64,000 nucleotides of DNA from Cupriavidus sp. YR651 (GTDB lineage: Bacteria > Pseudomonadota > Gammaproteobacteria > Burkholderiales > Burkholderiaceae). Position numbers and translations under genes: made by a program. The notes below the pieces were generated by a model. It was not told the DNA's origin. It worked only from the letters and a program-made list of their open reading frames with translations, and made no database searches. Below, piece by piece: positions 8,695 to 15,555 of this stretch (positions are counted from its first letter, which is position 1; every line of letters starts with the position of its first letter). The stretch covers positions 124,001 through 188,000 of the forward strand of contig NZ_FMYZ01000003.1 of assembly GCF_900101625.1 (NCBI RefSeq), read 5' to 3'.

Positions 8695-10052
8695 GTCGGC
8701 AATTCCATGGCAACGCCGGCGGCCACCGACGCTTCGTCGGCGGTGCTGACATTGAGGTTCAGCAGCGCGATGCCGCGTGCATCGAGCTGGCTGCGGAAGT
8801 CGGCCTGGCCCCGGGCGAGCTGCGCGGCGGCGGTGGCGTCGGCGGCTACCAGCCGCGCTTCCAGCCCGTGCGCGCCGAGCGTCAGCACGGCGTCGACATT
8901 GCCAAGCCGCGGCAGCGACAGGCGCAACCGGGTGCTCCAGTTGACGGCATCCGCCGCACCGGCCGATCCTTCACGCTGCTGTTCCCGCGTGACTTCCCAG
9001 TCCACGGGCAGGCCCGGCCAGGCGTCGACCGTGCAGCGGAACTGCTGCGTGGCGAGCAGTTCCAGCTGCTGACGGACCACGCCTTCGCTGCCCGGATGAA
9101 CCGGCGGACCGACATCGGCCTGCGGCCGCGCCGAAGGCGCATCGGGCGAATTCCAGCTGGCGATGATGGCTGCGCGTTGGGCCTGTGCGATGTGGTGGCC
9201 GTCGTGGGAAACCTCGGCGGTCACCTGATACGCGTGTGCCGCGGCGCTGGCGTGCGCGGCGCGGCGCTGTTCGGCGGCCGGCGTCTGGGCCGCGCCTTGC
9301 TGGCCTGCCGCGCTGCCCTGCTGGGCGCTTGGCTGCGCTTCGCGCTGCGGGTGCGCAGGCTGGGCGGGTACGCCGGTGGTCAGCGGGAAGATGGTCGGGC
9401 GGGTCAGTTCGGCCAGGATTGTCGCGCTCGGCGGTGGCGTGGCCGATGCAGCCGGTCCGCCATAGGGCAGCAGCGCCACGGGGGCGCCAACGCTCGCGCC
9501 CGGCTGCGCAGGCGCGCCGGAGGCGGGCGGCGATGCCTGTGCCGGCACGCGCAGCGTGGCCTGTGGTTCCTGCAGCAGCGTCGACAGCGGACGCTGGCCC
9601 GTGGCCCACTGCAGCAGGTGCGATTCGTAGAACATGCCGCTTTGGTCGACCAGCGTGGCCAGTGCGGCGGACAGGGTCGCCGCCGCGCCATTGGCGCCAT
9701 TTGCGGCGTTCGCGCCGGATGCGGGCGGGGCCGAAAGCAGTGGGGCGCTGGTGCGCAGCGGCTGGGCGTCGCCGCCTTCGAACAGGTCCAGGATGGCGCG
9801 CGCCGCGAAGCTCAGCGTCTCGCGCGTGGAGCCGTTCTGCGCTGCCGCGCGCGGATCGCCCGCGCCGGGGGTGACCGTGACAGGCTGGCGCGCCTGGACG
9901 GTTTCGCCGGTGGATGACTGTACGTCGCCTTGCGTGACCTCGGGCACCGGCATCAATGCCGCGAGCTTGTCGATGGCCAGCGCGGGGCGGGTCAGCTGTG
10001 CGTCCGGCAGTTGGTTCGGAACCAGGCCGGGAGGAATTTGAATGCCGGTCAT
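8691..10052 (-). CDS. fliK: Flagellar hook-length control protein FliK
   Basis: A 453-residue protein rich in Ala, Pro and Gln across its N-terminal and central parts, as expected for the disordered ruler region. The C-terminal FliK globular domain is visible: LRLSLPRLGNVDAVLTLGAHGLEARLVA, then LDARGIALLNLNVS. FliK measures hook length and, with FlhB, switches the export gate from rod/hook to filament substrates. It precedes the FlhB-domain gene (4-bp overlap) and lies 72 bp downstream of fliT. The C-domain position and the gene order support the assignment despite low sequence conservation elsewhere. Confidence 0.88.
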   Translation of the reverse strand: MTGIQIPPGLVPNQLPDAQLTRPALAIDKLAALMPVPEVTQGDVQSSTGETVQARQPVTVTPGAGDPRAAAQNGSTRETLSFAARAILDLFEGGDAQPLRTSAPLLSAPPASGANAANGANGAAATLSAALATLVDQSGMFYESHLLQWATGQRPLSTLLQEPQATLRVPAQASPPASGAPAQPGASVGAPVALLPYGGPAASATPPPSATILAELTRPTIFPLTTGVPAQPAHPQREAQPSAQQGSAAGQQGAAQTPAAEQRRAAHASAAAHAYQVTAEVSHDGHHIAQAQRAAIIASWNSPDAPSARPQADVGPPVHPGSEGVVRQQLELLATQQFRCTVDAWPGLPVDWEVTREQQREGSAGAADAVNWSTRLRLSLPRLGNVDAVLTLGAHGLEARLVAADATAAAQLARGQADFRSQLDARGIALLNLNVSTADEASVAAGVAMELPT

Positions 10053-10098
10053 GGGCGCGCGTCAGCGGATGTCGATAAGCGTGATACGCGTCAATACC

Positions 10099-10120
10099 GG
10101 CCCTTCATCGGGGAAGGGCC
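10099..10120. terminator. Hairpin between fliT and fliK (weak terminator or attenuator)
   Basis: An 8-bp perfect stem (GGCCCTTC / GAAGGGCC) with a 6-nt loop lies in the 72-bp fliT-fliK gap. There is no T-run on either side, so it may only attenuate transcription or protect the fliD-fliS-fliT message. Confidence 0.4.
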
Positions 10121-10124
10121 GTGA

Positions 10125-10457
10125 TCAGACGGCCGCGCCGTAGGCCGCGGACAGCTCCAGCTTGCGGCGCGAGTTGTTGATCAGTTCACCGAGGTGAGCC
10201 AGGCGGGGCATGGTCAGGTCGCGGATCCGGGCATCGTACGCAAGGATGCGCTCCAGCAACTGGAAGCGGCGCAGGCGTTCGTTATCCGAAAACGGCACGC
10301 TGTGGTCGAGCTGGCGCAGGCGATCCACCTCGGCCATATAGATCCGCTGCAGGTCCGTCAGCGCATCCCAGTTGGACGCGCGCGCGGCGTCGAGCATCTG
10401 CTCCGAGAGCACCAGCAGCTCTTCGTAGCTTCTCACGATGGGGGACGTGGCAAACAT
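10125..10457 (-). CDS. fliT: Flagellar protein FliT (export chaperone)
   Basis: A 110-residue, mostly helical protein at the classical fliD-fliS-fliT position, starting 1 bp after fliS. The FliT-like pattern includes YEELLVLSEQML near the start, a conserved W (residue about 30) in WDALTDLQ, and a C-terminal helix. In enterics FliT binds the filament cap FliD as export chaperone and inhibits FlhDC. The family diverges strongly, so identity rests on length, helicity and synteny. Confidence 0.82.
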   Translation of the reverse strand: MFATSPIVRSYEELLVLSEQMLDAARASNWDALTDLQRIYMAEVDRLRQLDHSVPFSDNERLRRFQLLERILAYDARIRDLTMPRLAHLGELINNSRRKLELSAAYGAAV

Positions 10458-10458
10458 T

Positions 10459-10908
10459 TCAGGTTTCCTGCAGGATGGGCTGCGCGTCGGACGCCAGGGA
10501 CGTCTGCGCGGTATCGGCGGCCGCTGCCGGATCGATGGCGGACCAGGCCGAGGACAGGTTCTCGAGCAGGGTATCCACTTCGGACAGCAGGGTGGCGTCG
10601 CTGCGCAGGTTGGCCAGCATCAGGCGGCGCGTCATGTATTCGTACAGCGATTCGAGGTTGGCGGAGATCTCGCCGCCAGCCTCGTGGTCCAGCACCGCGC
10701 GCAGGCCATTGTCGATGATGTTGATGGCCTTGGAGATCGCGTTGCCGCGCGCTTCCACCTCGCCGGCTTCCAGATGGAACTTGGCCCGGGCGATGGCCGA
10801 CCGCGCGCCGTCGTACAGCATGACGATCAGCTTGTGCGGGCTGGCACTCATGGCCCCGGTCTGGACGCCGACCTGGGCATAGGCATTGATGGCTTGGCGC
10901 GCGAACAT
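10459..10908 (-). CDS. fliS: Flagellin export chaperone FliS
   Basis: A 149-residue protein with the FliS core: AINAYAQVGVQTG at the N-terminus, then SPHKLIVMLYDGA, KAINIIDNGLRAVLDHE, and LYEYMTRRLMLAN. FliS binds the C-terminal helices of unfolded flagellin in the cytosol and delivers it to the FlhA/FlhB gate. It starts 15 bp after fliD on the same strand. The C-terminal ~20 residues (after WSAIDP) are a non-conserved Ala-rich tail. Confidence 0.95.
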   Translation of the reverse strand: MFARQAINAYAQVGVQTGAMSASPHKLIVMLYDGARSAIARAKFHLEAGEVEARGNAISKAINIIDNGLRAVLDHEAGGEISANLESLYEYMTRRLMLANLRSDATLLSEVDTLLENLSSAWSAIDPAAAADTAQTSLASDAQPILQET

Positions 10909-10923
10909 GGCAAATCTCCGGGC

Positions 10924-12372
10924 TTACTTGCTGCTACTGCTGCTCAGCGACGCGAACTGCTGCGTGAGGTAGCTCTTGGTCTGGTTCATCTGCGAAACCA
11001 GCAGGTCAAGCTGCGTGAACTGGTCACGGTAGCGATCCATCGTCGCCGTGATCCGGTCATTGGTTTCGTTGTACTGGTCGTTCAGCTGCTTGAGCGTGGA
11101 GGTAATGCCGTCCGTGGCCACCGTCAGCGCGCCGGACGTGGCGTTCAGCGAATCGACGTAGTCCGACACCTGCTTGCCGATGCCGCTAGCGCCGTTGTCG
11201 CCGGAGAACAGCGACGTCAGGCCCTGCAGGTTGTTGGAGATGGCCGACTTGAGCTTGTCCGTGTCCACGGTCATCTTGCCGTAGTTCACGTTGGTGGTGC
11301 CGGTGTTCATGTTGAACGAGACACCGATGTCGGACAGGGTGATCGTGCCGCCCTTGCCGTCGCTCAGCGGGGCGGTCAGCATCGAGCGCAGGCGGGACTG
11401 GATCGAGCTCAGCGTGTTGTCGCCATTGAGCGCCGCGCCGGACGACGGATCGCCCGGCTTGTTGGATGAGGTGTCGAACGCGGTCAGCTGCGCGGCGGTG
11501 GTCAGGACGTTGTTGTACGCGGTGACGAAGGCCTGCACGCTGTTGATGATCGAGTCGCTGTCGCGGTTGACCGTCAGCGAGGTCGTGCCGGTCTTGGTGA
11601 GGCTCAGCGTCACGCCCTGGGCGGCGTCGGCCACCGAGTTGCTCTGGCTGACGATATCGATGCCGTTGATGGTCAGCGCGGCGTTCTGCGGAGCAACCTT
11701 CTGCTGCACGCCGCTGGCCTGCACGGCGCTGGCCGGGTCGAACGCCACCAGGGCGTTGACGTTGCTATCGCTGGCGCTCACGCGCATGGTGCCCTGCGTG
11801 CCGGTGTTGTTCGAGGTCAGCACCAGGCGATAGGGCGTGCCGCTGCCGTCGTTGATGATGCTGGCGGTCACGCCGATGTTGGCCTTGTTGATCGAATCGC
11901 GGATACCTTGCATCGAGGTATCGGAGCCGATCGTCACGGTCTTGGTGCTGGTGGCCGCGCCGCCCGTGGCGAGCTGGTCGCCGAAGTCGAAGGTCAGCGT
12001 GCCGCCACCGATCGCCGCCGTCTGGCTGGCCTGCTGGGTGGTGACCAGCGTCTGGGCAGCGGCCAGGCTGGTGACGTTGATGGTGTAGCTGCCCGGCACG
12101 GCGGTGCTGCTGGCCGTCGCCGACAGGACGGTGCTGTCGCCCACGGCAGGCTTGGTCGCGTTGAAGGTCTTGGCATCCGCCAGGGCCTGGGCGGCCGACT
12201 GGTACGCGGCGAGCACGCTCTTCACCTGGCCGTACGCGGATAGCTTGGACTGGAAGCTCGTGGCCTGGTCGTTGATGGGCTGCAGGGCCAGTTCTTCGTT
12301 GGTCTGCAGGCTGGTGAGCAGCGTTTGCAGATCCAGGCCGGAGCCAACACCAATATTCGAGATGCTTGCCAT
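10924..12372 (-). CDS. fliD: Flagellar filament capping protein FliD
   Basis: A 482-residue protein, typical of FliD length. The N-terminal D0 segment reads NIGVGSGLDLQTLLTSL, followed by coiled D1 helices. A variable Ser/Thr-rich middle follows, then the C-terminal FliD domain with GISVNFN-like GVSFNMNTGT and the final coiled coil ending TKSYLTQQFASLSS. FliD forms the pentameric cap that inserts flagellin at the filament tip. It lies 39 bp after flaG and 15 bp before fliS. Confidence 0.95.
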   Translation of the reverse strand: MASISNIGVGSGLDLQTLLTSLQTNEELALQPINDQATSFQSKLSAYGQVKSVLAAYQSAAQALADAKTFNATKPAVGDSTVLSATASSTAVPGSYTINVTSLAAAQTLVTTQQASQTAAIGGGTLTFDFGDQLATGGAATSTKTVTIGSDTSMQGIRDSINKANIGVTASIINDGSGTPYRLVLTSNNTGTQGTMRVSASDSNVNALVAFDPASAVQASGVQQKVAPQNAALTINGIDIVSQSNSVADAAQGVTLSLTKTGTTSLTVNRDSDSIINSVQAFVTAYNNVLTTAAQLTAFDTSSNKPGDPSSGAALNGDNTLSSIQSRLRSMLTAPLSDGKGGTITLSDIGVSFNMNTGTTNVNYGKMTVDTDKLKSAISNNLQGLTSLFSGDNGASGIGKQVSDYVDSLNATSGALTVATDGITSTLKQLNDQYNETNDRITATMDRYRDQFTQLDLLVSQMNQTKSYLTQQFASLSSSSSK

Positions 12373-12411
12373 GGTTAGATACCTTGTGACTTCTTCAACG
12401 GGAGGCCGCGC

Positions 12412-12792
12412 TCAGACGGCGTGGCTGATGAACAAACCTTGCAGCTTGTCGATCGCCTGGGCGAAGCGCATCACTTCCGCGCTCGGCATCTGGCGGATCA
12501 GTTCGCCGGTTTCCTTGTCGATCACCTTGGTGATGACGCGGTGGGTGTTTTCGTCGATTTCGAAGCGCAGGCCGATGGACGTGGTCTTGAGCACGTCGAC
12601 CAGTTCCTGGACCGCTGCCGCCGTCCTGGCCGGAGAGTCATCGGGCGCGGAGCGGCCATCGGCGTCCGTGGTGGCGTGCGCCGGACGAACGGCGTCCGCC
12701 GTGGCGGCCGGCGCGGCGGGTGCCGGGGCGGCGGTCACGGAATCGGCGGAAATGCGGGCCGCCGGAAAGGAAACGAGGGTAGGGGATGCCAT
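12412..12792 (-). CDS. flaG: Flagellar protein FlaG
   Basis: A 126-residue protein. The first ~60 residues are a low-complexity Ala/Pro/Asp-rich stretch; the FlaG domain follows with LRFEIDENTHRVITKVIDK and TGELIRQMPSAEVM, nearly diagnostic of the family. FlaG affects filament length. The start at 12790-12792 was chosen over an upstream extension because the extension would run into the inverted repeat at 12840-12865 and lacks family similarity. It lies between fliC and fliD on the same strand, behind the fliC terminator. Confidence 0.92.
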   Translation of the reverse strand: MASPTLVSFPAARISADSVTAAPAPAAPAATADAVRPAHATTDADGRSAPDDSPARTAAAVQELVDVLKTTSIGLRFEIDENTHRVITKVIDKETGELIRQMPSAEVMRFAQAIDKLQGLFISHAV

Positions 12793-12839
12793 GGTCTGCT
12801 CCGTCCGGTAAGGCTGTGATTCTTGTCCGGTTGAAACGC

Positions 12840-12865
12840 TTTGCAGGCAGCGGTCTGCCTGCAAA
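12840..12865. repeat. Perfect 11-bp inverted repeat between fliC terminator and flaG
   Basis: TTTGCAGGCAG and its exact complement CTGCCTGCAAA are separated by 4 nt. The hairpin is not followed by a clear T-run in the direction of fliC transcription and sits 48 bp upstream of flaG. It could be a second terminator, an mRNA-stabilising hairpin, or a protein-binding palindrome. Confidence 0.55.
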
Positions 12866-12875
12866 ACATTCCGGC

Positions 12876-12901
12876 AAAAAAGCCGGGCCTTGCGGCCCGG
12901 C
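12876..12901 (-). terminator. Rho-independent terminator of fliC
   Basis: On the minus strand an 8-bp GC stem (GCCGGGCC / GGCCCGGC) with a 4-nt loop is followed by six T residues, 18 bp after the fliC stop. This is a strong intrinsic terminator and makes fliC largely monocistronic. Confidence 0.92.
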
Positions 12902-12918
12902 CTTTTGCAGCGCGGTGA

Positions 12919-14115
12919 TTAACGCAGCAGCGACAGCACGCCTTGCGTGGTCTGGTTCGCTTGCGACAGCACCGAGGTACCAGCTTGTTGCAGGATCTGC
13001 GCGCGGGTCATGTTCGACACTTCCGTTGCGTAGTCAGCGTCTTCGATGCGCGAACGCGAAGCCGACAGGTTGTTCACCGTCGTGCTCAGGTTGTTGATCG
13101 TCGACTCGAACCGGTTCTGTACAGCACCCAGCGACGAGCGCAGGTTGTCAACCGAAGCCAGGGCCGTGTCCAGCGTCTTCAGCGGGTTGGCCGTAGCGGC
13201 GTTCTGGAAGTCCGAAGCGGTCAGCGAAGCGCCGGTGATCGTGAAGCCAGCGGTGGTACCACCGGTGGAGATCACGGCGTCGGACGGCTTGACGGCGATG
13301 TACAGGTTCATCGAGGTGGCCGTGCCGTTGCCAGCGAAGCCCTTCGAGGACAGCGTGGCGTCGTCGGCGGCGGTCATGCCGGTGATGTTCACTTGCACGA
13401 ACCAGTTGCCGTTGGCGTCAGCCACGACGTTCTGCGAGCCCACGCCAGCGCCGGTGCCCAGGCCCAGTGCGCTTTGCAGGTTGGCGGCGGCGATACCGGT
13501 TGCGGTAGCGTTGGTCACGGTCGAAGCCGTACCGAAAGCAGCTTGAGCAGCGGCGGTACCGATGGAAGCCGTGGCGCCTTGCGGGCCGGCAACGCTGAAG
13601 CCCGAAACGCCCAGGGTCTTCGAGGTGATTTCCTTCAGGCCGATCGAGATGGTTTCGCTGTCGTTAGCGCCAACCTGGATCGTCATGTTTTGGTTCTTGG
13701 CCAGAACCTTCACGCCGTTGAACTGGGTCTGGGCCGACACGCGGTCGATTTCAGCCAGACGTTGCTTGATTTCGTCCTGGATCGACTTCAGGTCCGAACC
13801 CGAGTTCGTGCCGTTGGCGGCTTGCACCGACAGTTCACGGACACGTTGCAGGTTGTTGTTGACTTCGGTCAGCGCGCCTTCAGTCGTCTGCGAGATCGAG
13901 ATACCGTCGTTGGCGTTACGCGAAGCTTGCGTCAGGCCGCGGATGTTGGCGGTGAAGCGGTTGGCGATGGCCTGGCCGGCTGCATCGTCCTTTGCGCTGT
14001 TGATACGCAGACCCGACGACAGACGCTGGATCGCGGTGTTCAGCGACGATTGCGACGTGTTCAGGTTGCTCTGAGTCATCAGAGACAGCGTGTTCGTGTT
14101 AATGACTTGCGCCAT
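12919..14115 (-). CDS. fliC: Flagellin
   Basis: A 398-residue flagellin. The conserved N-terminal D0/D1 domain begins [15 protein letters not shown] with [18 protein letters not shown]. The C-terminal D1/D0 ends [16 protein letters not shown] variable central domain (about residues 175-300) is rich in Ala, Thr, Ser and Gly and offers many O-glycosylation sites. The start was taken at 14113-14115, with AGGAG-type SD (CTCCT at 14123-14127 on the plus strand) 7 nt upstream; the 31-codon upstream extension is not flagellin-like. Expression is from the sigma-28 promoter at 14212-14238 and ends at the 12876-12901 terminator. The adjacent glycosylation operon suggests modified flagellin. Confidence 0.97.
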   Translation of the reverse strand: MAQVINTNTLSLMTQSNLNTSQSSLNTAIQRLSSGLRINSAKDDAAGQAIANRFTANIRGLTQASRNANDGISISQTTEGALTEVNNNLQRVRELSVQAANGTNSGSDLKSIQDEIKQRLAEIDRVSAQTQFNGVKVLAKNQNMTIQVGANDSETISIGLKEITSKTLGVSGFSVAGPQGATASIGTAAAQAAFGTASTVTNATATGIAAANLQSALGLGTGAGVGSQNVVADANGNWFVQVNITGMTAADDATLSSKGFAGNGTATSMNLYIAVKPSDAVISTGGTTAGFTITGASLTASDFQNAATANPLKTLDTALASVDNLRSSLGAVQNRFESTINNLSTTVNNLSASRSRIEDADYATEVSNMTRAQILQQAGTSVLSQANQTTQGVLSLLR

Positions 14116-14211
14116 GGTACGACTCCTATTTGCAATGTTGTAGGCATTCCGGCGGGTGCCGTAACGTTGGCTGCCTGCTTTGCAGGGCGTAGAGTGCCTC
14201 CGTTGCAAGGG

Positions 14212-14238
14212 TTATCGACAGGGCGGTAGGAGACTTTA
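14212..14238 (-). promoter_or_regulatory. Sigma-28 (FliA) promoter of fliC
   Basis: The minus strand reads TAAA, 15 nt, then GTCGATAA, against the sigma-28 consensus TAAA-N15-GCCGATAA: one mismatch and exact spacing. The -10 end is about 96 nt upstream of the fliC ATG, giving a long 5' leader. Confidence 0.9.
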
Positions 14239-14331
14239 GAGTGATCTTTGCTAGAGTTTCGAGGGGTGCGGCATCGTCCCCCGAGCGGTTGCGGCATGCG
14301 GCCGGTTGCCTGGCTGCCATGCCGTGGCGGG

Positions 14332-14652
14332 TCAGCGGCGCTTGCGGGTGCGCGGTATATATAGACGCACGAAATCCGGTGACGCTTCCGCTTCCAGCAA
14401 GGTTGCGGCGGCTTCCGGCGCGTGCGCGGGCGTGACCACCGTGATGGCGCGCTTGTATACCAGTGTGGGGGTGGGGTCCTCGGCATCCCTGCCAAGCAGG
14501 AGCATGTAATTGTCCGAGGCGACGACGATCCCGGTCAGCCGCGTGCCATTCGACAGGTGGACGATGACCGAATTGCGACTGGCGCTGTGGGCCGCGAATT
14601 GCAGATGCTGCAGTTTTCGGCTGGGTCTGGGGGCCTTGATTTCCTTCTTCAC
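14332..14652 (-). CDS. Hfq-like (Sm fold) RNA-binding protein
   Basis: A 106-residue protein whose middle looks like Hfq: an Sm1-like stretch with SVIVHLSNGTRLTGIV then SDNYMLLL (compare Hfq VSIYLVNGIKLQG and FDQFVILL), and an Sm2-like LVYKRAITVV (compare VYKHAISTVV). The Hfq DP after the N-terminal Gln is missing and the Sm2 His is Arg. The C-terminus is a basic tail (RTRKRR). The frame is open from a GTG at 14730, but a GTG at 14650-14652 has GGAG five bases upstream and was chosen. It lies upstream of fliC on the same strand, beyond its promoter, suggesting a post-transcriptional role in motility; inference. Confidence 0.75.
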   Translation of the reverse strand: MKKEIKAPRPSRKLQHLQFAAHSASRNSVIVHLSNGTRLTGIVVASDNYMLLLGRDAEDPTPTLVYKRAITVVTPAHAPEAAATLLEAEASPDFVRLYIPRTRKRR

Positions 14653-15234
14653 AACTTCTCCGGAAGAGCCCGCAAGGGTTCTGGCGGCTGACAACGGTCC
14701 GATGACCAGGCGCACAGATCGGCGTCGCACTAAAAGTGACGTACAACGCGGCCTGATCTTGGCGAGACATGAAACATTCGCTCTCGGAACCGGCGCAGAG
14801 GCTGGCCGTCTTGACTGCCGCGGACAGGAATCCCGGGAAATGGGATGGCGCTGCCCCGTTGGCGATCTCGCGCGGCGCTGCCAGGAGAGAAGGGGAATAC
14901 TTCAGGCGGAAGAGTAACAAAGTTTTACAAGCGTTGACGAAGCCATGGCTTGTCCGGGCGTAGAGGATTTGCTCTATTTAATTTGTTGCTTACTACAAAG
15001 TGATTGATGTAGCGCCTGGTCGCAAATGACCATGAAGACGGGTGCCCGAATCACCAGAAGCCGCGCCAGCTAAAGGTTTGCGGGAAGCGGTCGTTATTTG
15101 CCGACAAGGCTAAAAGTGATTCCGACCATCATTTTTAGCATTCGTGTGCTGTATCGTTTACACCCGCCATGAGGGCATTCCCTGATAGAAGCGCGATTTA
15201 CACCTCATGTAAGCGGGTTTATATTCGGTGTTCG

Positions 15235-15257
15235 GACCGGCCACAACCGGTCTTTTT
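15235..15257 (+). terminator. Intrinsic terminator (first of two) with no upstream gene
   Basis: GACCGG, a 6-nt loop, CCGGTC and then five T residues on the plus strand: a perfect 6-bp stem with T-run. The nearest plus-strand protein gene upstream lies outside the region, so it probably ends a small RNA. Confidence 0.75.
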
Positions 15258-15271
15258 CAAAGCAGTCCTGA

Positions 15272-15309
15272 AAGCCTACGAGCACCCCGCGCGTGGGCTT
15301 CTTTTTTTT
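15272..15309 (+). terminator. Intrinsic terminator (second of two)
   Basis: A 7-bp stem (AAGCCTA with TGGGCTT, one G-U pair) enclosing a GC-rich loop and followed by eight T residues on the plus strand, 14 nt after the first terminator. Confidence 0.65.
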
Positions 15310-15453
15310 GAGCCCGCGTCATTTCGGTTGCGGTTTGTCACCGCAGAGGCCGTTACCGGCACAGCCGGAGCGCACGGGACAGATTAGAAGCCATCCGTTA
15401 CTCCAGCAATTCGCCGAACTGCCGGCACTTTTCCCCTCAATTCGTTTTCCGCC

Positions 15454-15481
15454 TAAAGAAGCGTCTCCATCACGCCGATAG
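15454..15481 (+). promoter_or_regulatory. Candidate sigma-28 promoter of the chemotaxis receptor
   Basis: TAAA at 15454-15457 and GCCGATAG at 15474-15481 match the FliA consensus at all but the last base. The spacer is 16 nt instead of 15. It ends about 75 nt before the receptor start. Confidence 0.6.
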
Positions 15482-15555
15482 GGGGCCGTGCGACGCCCGG
15501 ACCCGGGTGATGCCGCCGGCGCTTTACGAATACATAGAACGAGGGAAGGTGCGCA

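Larger units (their letters stand above)
14653..15555. other. Gene-less region between the Hfq-like gene and the chemotaxis receptor
   Basis: About 900 bp without a convincing coding frame. It holds a 12-bp palindrome centred on CCATGG (14940-14951), an AT-rich stretch near 14965-15000, two consecutive plus-strand intrinsic terminators (15235-15309) and a FliA-like promoter (15454-15481). The terminators have no protein gene in front of them, so an unannotated short RNA on the plus strand is possible. Confidence 0.6.

Noticed and set aside
15169..15387. 72-codon plus-strand frame before the chemotaxis receptor
   Set aside because: It runs through both intrinsic terminators and has no protein-like pattern.
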